From Pezicula radicicola (lineage: Eukaryota; Ascomycota; Leotiomycetes; Helotiales; Dermateaceae): a DNA stretch of 64,000 nucleotides. The stretch is from positions 125,891-189,890 of the forward strand of contig PDUO01000003.1 of the NCBI GenBank assembly GCA_003008705.1. The letters run 5' to 3'. Positions 58,190 through 64,000 of the stretch are shown one piece after another. A program made the translations under genes and the position numbers. The notes below the pieces were generated by a model. It saw only the letters and a list, made by a program, of their open reading frames with translations. It did no database searches and was not told the origin of the DNA. The first letter of the stretch is position 1, and every line of letters begins with the position of its first letter.

Positions 58190-60240
58190 ATTAACGCTTG
58201 CTAATGTACATGGAACAGGATACCTTCCCATCTTGCCTCAATGCAGTACATACTTCTCTCGGCTTTTACCGGTCTCTATTTCATGTTTCTATCTCGTCTC
58301 CCGCGATCATGAATCGCTTCCATTTCACTATGTTAACGAGCACAAATTCGAAAGTACCGACGAGTGCCAGGGCATGTGCGAGCCGCCATGAAGGGGTTTA
58401 AATCAGTAAAGCGCTAAGAATTGTGGAGAACAATTGTGTAGGAATGGTTTCAAAACACTTACACCTGCCCATAAGCCGGTCAACCCCATGTCAACCTTGA
58501 AGGCTAGACTTAGTCCCATTGGAATTGCAATAACTTCACTACATGTCAGGAAGCCTAGTCATCAAGTTAAATCAAAGGATAAAATAGGTGTTTACAGTAG
58601 TATGCGACCAGATTAGCCGTCGCACCAATATCCACTCTTCCTAAAGCTCGCAATGAGCCTGAGTTTTTAGCCTGAAGGCCATCAAAGACCTAGAATGCCG
58701 CACCCCATGGGAATACCTTGATTGCCAAATCAATGACTTCAGGATCACCCTGCGTCAACTGTTAGCGGACAAATCATTCTAAGGAGTATGATTCTTGCTG
58801 TGAAAATTTAGTGATCTTAGAGCGACCAAATAAGATAATCGACATTGACATAAATCCATTTATAACCGTAATAAAGGATGCCGCCCAAGCTGCAACTCTG
58901 CCTTGCTCAAAGTCTCTGCTTCCGATTATATCTCCGACGCGATTCGTTGTTGCTACACTAAGACTAACAATTTTCTTTCATCAAAGCAAGCTGCACATAG
59001 ATCAGGATATACCCACCAAAACGGTATCAAAGCAAAGACGGTGTGTCTACTGTCATGATGATTGACTGCGCGGCCATCTCTGTCGGTCCTATAACTCTAG
59101 CAGCAATAGCAATGAACTCAAATGCCCACCTACACACTCAGTAATCGTTCATCCTATCTCAAGCAGCCATGAGACTCACCACTCTGCTCCGACCATTAGG
59201 ATTCCCAGAAGCACAAGTCGAAAACGCTCCCAGATTCTTGAAGAACTTTTTGGACCATCCATTCCAGGCCTGTGATCCATCGATGAATATAATATACAGC
59301 AAGCAGAGAACCATCGCGAGGCAGTACATACTTCCCGTCATTATAATGCCGCAATTTAGACCAAAATTAGTCTTATGGACGACAGTTATACTGATGAGCA
59401 CATTCAAAATAGCCACCATCAAAAGGATTATTGTTCCGGGGGCACGAATATCTGAATCAATTATCTATGAATAATGCTACAAGTTCTCAATTCTTAACAT
59501 ACACTGACATGGTAGGTATTTCTTCAAGGATTCGAACCCAATGTATCCGACAGCAACGGACTGAGTAAGCGCAAGAAATCCTGGGTTCCATATGCAAGTT
59601 CTTGGTTTGTCCGCAAAGGACTAGCAAAGGCCCAGAGAACCACCACAGAATTATAGTAGGAATATAAGGTATAAAAGTGCTAATCAGGCGTTGTTGTAGA
59701 TATACTCCAAGCATACCTTGATTCTCGTCGCTGTCTTCCCTGGTGAAAGCTGCCGATCCCAGCGAGTCTAGTGCAGTTAGAAATTGAAAAGATTATTATA
59801 TATTTGGTATTTTGGGATGCTTACCAAGGGCTGTTGTGCCTCTAATCGCTATAAGCCATGCTGTCGAAGTCGCAATCATATACCCGGAAGCCGCAACGGA
59901 GAGTTCATGAGGACCCTAGAAGACCGTTCAGTATAGCTTTACCGTACGTAGTAGACTGTTGTCAGACTGGACGCTGGACGAACCAATCGGCCAATAATGA
60001 CAATGGTGGCGAGCTGTAAACTGTTCTGCAGAAGATATCCCAACGAGACCTAGAGGTAGACTCGTCAATTCGAGCTGAAGTAGACGTGGCATCACTACAC
60101 ACCGGAACGCCTGTCTGCAGTAACCCAACTGCCTCGGAGGAGAAAGAAATTTAGACACATCGGACAGTGACTTATCGGACGGGAGTAAGGTGCTCGTCGC
60201 CGTTACAATCTCATGATCGTCATTAGCTTGCTCCATTTCT
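58190..60240 (-). pseudogene. Broken MATE-family multidrug/toxin efflux transporter
   Basis: On the minus strand, from an ATG near 60,236, successive fragments match MATE carriers: VSLGYLLQNSLQLATIVIIG, MLGVYLQQRLISTFIPYIPT with ILWWFSGPLLVL, a segment GSQAWNGWSKKFFKNLGAFS, then FVVATLRL-type antisense of the TM7 region and GDPEVIDLAIKVFPWGAAFQ followed by VFDGLQ. Several stops and frame shifts separate them, and the family's roughly 12-span length is not maintained in any frame. Role was probably H+- or Na+-coupled export before decay. It neighbours the dead transcription factor and permease, as if a small catabolic or export cluster had been lost. Confidence 0.7.
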
Positions 60241-60804
60241 ACTGTGACAATGGGATGTAAAAGAGAAGTGTTAGAAGAACATAAAAAGGATCGATATATT
60301 GTGAACACATACTGAATTCAGCATCAATAATGTACGCGCCACTTCGTGACTATTTTCACCGCCCACAGACGGAAACTTGGCTGAATTTAGAAGCTTATCC
60401 AACGCAGCCCAAGTAACAAACACATGATGCTGATGGACATGCTGACTGCAAGAGAACTCCATACTTCCACTGGAGGGCCACCAGTAAATATGCCGACTAT
60501 CAGGGAAGAAGCTGCAAACATCCAACATCTATGCCTAGAATCAGGCGCTGCAGTCAATGGCTCGAGGATTCTGATGAAATTTGCCCTGGGAATAAAATGG
60601 CAATGGCAGACAGTGAGCGTGTACCAAAGATTTGCTTTAGAGCTCCATTTCATAGTGTCAAGGTACTCTCCTCGCCGTTCATGTTGTTAGACTACATTTC
60701 AAATTCCCCTATTACCGGACAGAGTGAATGACAGGCCGCCAGATGATCAAGCAATCTACGATTTCTAGCGACCCAGTTGACACCTATAAGCTAATCCGAA
60801 TTTA
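60241..60804. other. Flank between MATE relic and transposon
   Basis: 564 bp with overlapping open frames on both strands (about 60,390-60,690), none recognisable. It may contain further decayed coding sequence. Confidence 0.4.
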
Positions 60805-60852
60805 CGACAAAAGTCTGTGTTTTACAGGGCACCTACCCCACTAAAACACCAC
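60805..60852 (+). repeat. Left terminal inverted repeat of Tc1/mariner element
   Basis: Begins CGACAAAAGTCTGTGTTTTA and continues through a CCTACCCCACTAAAACACC segment; pairs with 61959-62006 with only a few mismatches. Confidence 0.85.
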
Positions 60853-61958
60853 ACAAAATACCCACCACTCCACTACCTCTAGAGCTCGAACCAGGCCATA
60901 AAATCTCTATAAAATACAAGGAGGCTATACACCAATTATATGGCTTTGCAAAGATCCCAATTCCAGCTCTTATAGAGTATTCTAACCTTGGTTATTCATC
61001 AATTAATCGTGTATTAAATTACGATAAGCCTAAACAAGCCCGCCCTACCCGAATAAGTCGACCCCGATTATTAAACAATTAATAAGTTACTTAAATTATT
61101 AAATATTACACTAATAATTAGGAGAATCAGATCCTTAATTATATATACCTTTATACTACTTTATTATTAGACTATACTCTAAGAACCCTTAAACGACGGC
61201 TTAAAGAATATAGGTACTTTCGATATATTATATACTAGAAACCCTACCTTATATAAGAGTAAGTAATACAACAATTACTCTAGGTACTTATATATATATT
61301 CTAGATAAAAGAGAAGGAGTAGAAGAAGGTTCTTTGGTTAGATAAAGTTATATTCTTAGTTAGTAGTTATATAGTAAAGTAGAGGGTTATAAGGAATAAA
61401 TAGGAGTAATATTATAAAAATTATATATAATACCAACTTCATTAAGGCTATACAATACCTATAAATACATAGGGAGCTATTAGTATTTCTTAATAGATCT
61501 AGTAAGAAGGGAGCCTTTATATAAGTCGATTACAAATTATAAGTACTCTTACTATATATAGTCTCTATTATAGAAGACTTTAGAGTACTTATATCTATAC
61601 TTAGGATAGAGCCTTTATTTATAGAGGATAGGAACTCTATATATAGCTATAAGTCAAAAAACAATTACTATACCTTATTCTAATTAAATTATAGTATTAT
61701 ATTAATACCTTATCCTTCTACAAGCCCAGATATAAACCCTATAGAGAAGTACTGGCGTAGAATAAAGCAATCACTCTATAGGCGAAGAAAACAACCTACT
61801 ACAAAAGAACAAACAAGGGCTACTATATTAAAGGAATAGGATCGAATTCCACAAGAATGGATTAATAAGTTAATTAATATATAAGAGTATTGGGTTCATG
61901 TATTAGTAGAGCGTTCTGGCTAGTCTACTCCTAATTAAAATAAGAGTATTACATTATT

Positions 61959-62006
61959 GTAGTGTTTTGGTGGGGTAGGTACCCTGTAAAACACAGACTT
62001 TTGTCG
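61959..62006 (-). repeat. Right terminal inverted repeat of Tc1/mariner element
   Basis: Ends TAAAACACAGACTTTTGTCG, the reverse complement of the left end; differences look like single transitions. Confidence 0.85.
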
Positions 62007-62454
62007 GCAGGCTCGTTAGAGATACTCGCAATTTTAGGGAGCCAAATCCTACGTAGTTAGAATCTAATAAGGTAGGCCAATGTGGTCGATAGACTCCGTT
62101 ACTGATCGTAGCTTTTGATACATGAGGAGTACCGCCTGTGCCCATAGCTCTTCCTTGTATTAGGCAGGCAACATGACATGCAGACGATGGCCAGTAGAGT
62201 CATAAAAAGTATGTCAAGATGTGATATGCGGCTATAGTTCCTGATATGGTTAACTTCGCGCCCCATCGTAAGGTTGACTAGGATAGCATGCAGGTATAGA
62301 AAGTTCATAATTCATAGCTGTTTGTGATTTTATTCGTTTCGACTGTCTCCTGCAAAACGGAGTTCGTTTGACAACAGGCAAGATTTCGCAGTATATACCG
62401 TCATCCTTCTGATTCCACTCATTCGCTTGCCACCGTGCTTATTTACCGTGTTGG
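62007..62454. other. Intergenic region between transposon and metallo-beta-lactamase-fold gene
   Basis: 448 bp containing the probable promoter of the gene at 62455; no other feature is seen. Confidence 0.45.
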
Positions 62455-63423
62455 ATGGAGAATATTTCTGGAACAACATTTTCAGTAGCCCGTCGCAATG
62501 GAACGACTTGGGCAATTCGAGAAGATGATTATGTTCAAGAGTATCCGATGATTTATGTCAAGATAATAACTCGCCCTCCTGTGATTGTACTTATCGATAC
62601 CGGGTGCGGCGGATGGAAGCGAACTGAAGGCATCACATCTCTGCGCGAGTTCATTAAGAAGGTACTCTTGCAAGAAAACAGCGGGACCCCTCTAAATCCA
62701 AATGGAATGGGGTACCTCATAGTTTTCATACACAGCCATTACGATCATGTTGGTGGCATCCCAGACTGGACCGGTGTGCTTCCAGCTCCTATGATCTTGG
62801 CCTCTAATAGGCAAGCCGGGGTAGACTTTATAGCAAGCAATCTTGTTCACAACGGTGCATGCAAGTATCGTGGTATCACAAAGATTCCGCAATATTCGGT
62901 GACTCACTGGGCTGGTGACAATGATATGGTATTCTGGAAGAATGTACAGCTTCCCCTGCAAGCGCTCCACACACCGGGGCACACTCCAGACCAGCTGGCT
63001 CTCTATAACTTCGATGAACGAGTTCTATTTACTGGTGATACACTTTATCGAATGGCTAGAAACGATGAGGCTGTAATAGTAATATTTATTACACCAGATG
63101 GAGGAGACTGGGTTGATTTCGCTGGGAGTATGGACAAGATGCTGAAATTTGTTCAAGAGAAGAACGCAGAAAGTTCAGGGCGGAAGCGTATTCAGATTAC
63201 TGCTGGACACATTAGCGTCAATGAAGATGCTGAGAGACTTATCACTGACGTTCAGGTGTTTGCGCTCGATATTGGGGAGCAAGTTACGCCATCGCAGCAG
63301 CTGAACACATGGGGCGAGTGGGAAGCATTTCATAATAGAGATTTTGATATAGCGTTCATGGCGCCTACACGGGTTACAATGGCTGGGCGTATTGCTCTTC
63401 GTAAAAGCTCTCGTGTTTCATAA
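62455..63423 (+). CDS. Metallo-beta-lactamase-fold hydrolase
   Basis: Intronless 322-aa gene. The metal site is complete: His93, His95, Asp97 and His98 in IHSHYDHVGG, the HTPGHTPDQ motif with His176, Asp195 in FTGDTLY and His252 in TAGHIS. There is no signal peptide. The fold covers lactonases, glyoxalase II, sulfatases and polyketide thioesterases, so the reaction cannot be fixed from sequence; the single-domain form resembles fungal lactonase/glyoxalase-like proteins. The start is the ATG in TTGGATGGAG at 62455. It is intact although it sits 450 bp from a RIP-degraded transposon and a run of dead genes. Confidence 0.85.
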   Translation: MENISGTTFSVARRNGTTWAIREDDYVQEYPMIYVKIITRPPVIVLIDTGCGGWKRTEGITSLREFIKKVLLQENSGTPLNPNGMGYLIVFIHSHYDHVGGIPDWTGVLPAPMILASNRQAGVDFIASNLVHNGACKYRGITKIPQYSVTHWAGDNDMVFWKNVQLPLQALHTPGHTPDQLALYNFDERVLFTGDTLYRMARNDEAVIVIFITPDGGDWVDFAGSMDKMLKFVQEKNAESSGRKRIQITAGHISVNEDAERLITDVQVFALDIGEQVTPSQQLNTWGEWEAFHNRDFDIAFMAPTRVTMAGRIALRKSSRVS

Positions 63424-63633
63424 TCTCATAAATTAGTATAATATATGCGCATCATTTTGGCAACCTAAGCATATCGCCTATCGTCGCTACTTGGTATTGT
63501 CTGCGACTTAGATGCTACTTTACACTACTGAGAGAAAATATCTGTTTGTTGTTATAATCCGCATCTTTCTTGGTATGCCAATTTTAAGAGGGCCTTGTTC
63601 AGTATTTACCATTAAATTAAATTATTTGTGTTG

Positions 63634-64000
63634 CTATACCTTCGCAGGATCATTACCCGGATCCCGAATCTCATAATCAACTCTCCAGGCAACATCCTTT
63701 ATAATAACCATGCGTAGGCTATCTCTACCCTCCTCACTAAAGCCTCTACTATTTCCTTCAACCGTCGCTTCACAAACCGTACACTCCGGTCTCAATTTAA
63801 GATCGTCCTCTTTAGGAGAAAGGCCGCCAAATCCAAAGTGATCCTTGCGAGCTCTCAGACACTTCCGTTCAGATTCCGAATCATCGAAAATCTCGAATCC
63901 TGCTCGTTTTGCTAGGTGGGGGGTTTTGGATGAGCGAAATGTTGATAATTTGTAGTTATTACTTTCTGGGTCTTTATTTTGATAGTTCTTGGTGTCATGT
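63634..64000 (-). CDS. Unrecognised gene, 3' part, running off the window
   Basis: An open frame on the minus strand enters from beyond the window end and stops at 63636-63634, giving at least 121 residues. It is hydrophilic, with KTPHLAKRAGFEIFDDSESE, RKDHFGFGGLSPKEDDLKLR, a CTVC pair and WRVDYEIRDPG near the end. I do not recognise a family. The 5' end is outside the window, and an intron in the visible part cannot be excluded. Confidence 0.55.
   Translation of the reverse strand, partial: HDTKNYQNKDPESNNYKLSTFRSSKTPHLAKRAGFEIFDDSESERKCLRARKDHFGFGGLSPKEDDLKLRPECTVCEATVEGNSRGFSEEGRDSLRMVIIKDVAWRVDYEIRDPGNDPAKV

Larger units (their letters stand above)
60805..62006 (+). mobile_element. Degenerate Tc1/mariner-type DNA transposon
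   Basis: 1,202 bp of strongly AT-rich sequence bounded by inverted repeats of about 46-48 bp that begin CGACAAAAGTCTGTGTTTTA. Inside, + frames keep transposase traces: an N-terminal helix-turn-helix-like part (HQLYGFAKIPIPALIEYS) and the terminal catalytic block SPDINPIEKYWRRIKQSLYR, then RIPQEWINKLI and EYWVHVLVERSG. Stops occur where Trp or Gln codons are expected (for example E-TAG-DRIPQEW). The pattern of TGG/CAA turned to TAG/TAA and TA-rich bias suggests repeat-induced point mutation. TA flanks the left end but not the right, so the duplication is not clear. Confidence 0.85.

Noticed and set aside
1..64000. tRNA or rRNA genes, CRISPR arrays, bacterial-style operons
   Set aside because: No cloverleaf with T-loop consensus, rRNA core or spaced direct repeats was noticed by eye, and the window is plainly fungal; a tRNA search program would be decisive.

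Overview
This is a eukaryotic window from a filamentous ascomycete (Pezizomycotina). The evidence is many short introns (about 46-130 nt) with GTAAGT-like donors and CTAAC/TTAAC branch sites, fungus-only families (Zn2Cys6 factor, fungal-rhodopsin 7TM proteins, NACHT repeat-type proteins, fungal TauD-like dioxygenases), and old repeats that look mutated by RIP. A leotiomycete is a guess only. Exon structures were worked out by hand from reading frame, splice signals and family or paralogue conservation; boundaries may be off by a base or two.

Region 1 (1,737-31,529) is the main find: a compact secondary-metabolite cluster that appears intact apart from the missing FAS beta gene. In order it holds an MmgE/PrpD 2-methylcitrate-dehydratase-like gene, a citrate synthase, a complete fungal fatty acid synthase alpha subunit, a kynurenine-formamidase-like cyclase, a TauD-like Fe(II)/2-oxoglutarate dioxygenase, two SMP-30/gluconolactonase-like proteins, an MFS drug/H+ antiporter, a second TauD-like dioxygenase, two more MFS carriers, and a close relative of cis-aconitate decarboxylase. 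The set reads as an alkylcitrate pathway: dedicated FAS makes a medium-chain acyl thioester, citrate synthase condenses it with oxaloacetate, the PrpD enzyme dehydrates alkylcitrate, and the decarboxylase makes an alkylitaconate. The duplicated dioxygenases and lactonase-like proteins would then hydroxylate and close (or open) lactones. This is the logic known for the oryzine, sporothriolide and related alkylcitrate families. No FAS beta subunit and no pathway regulator are in the window; both may lie to the left.

Region 2 (31,864-51,770) is mixed. It holds intronless UTP13 (ribosome biogenesis, the probable right border of the cluster), a decayed gene split by a MITE, a thioesterase-like gene, a divergent pair of paralogous 7TM fungal-rhodopsin proteins, a frameshifted NACHT-protein relic, an unrecognised membrane protein and a secreted GH43-CBM35 galactanase-like enzyme.

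Region 3 (about 52,700-62,006) is a graveyard: an amino acid permease, an agmatinase, a Zn2Cys6 transcription factor that has lost three of six zinc cysteines, and a MATE transporter are all broken. It ends in an AT-rich, stop-riddled Tc1/mariner element with well-kept terminal inverted repeats. Region 4 (62,455-64,000) has an intact metallo-beta-lactamase-fold gene and the 3' end of an unrecognised gene running off the window.
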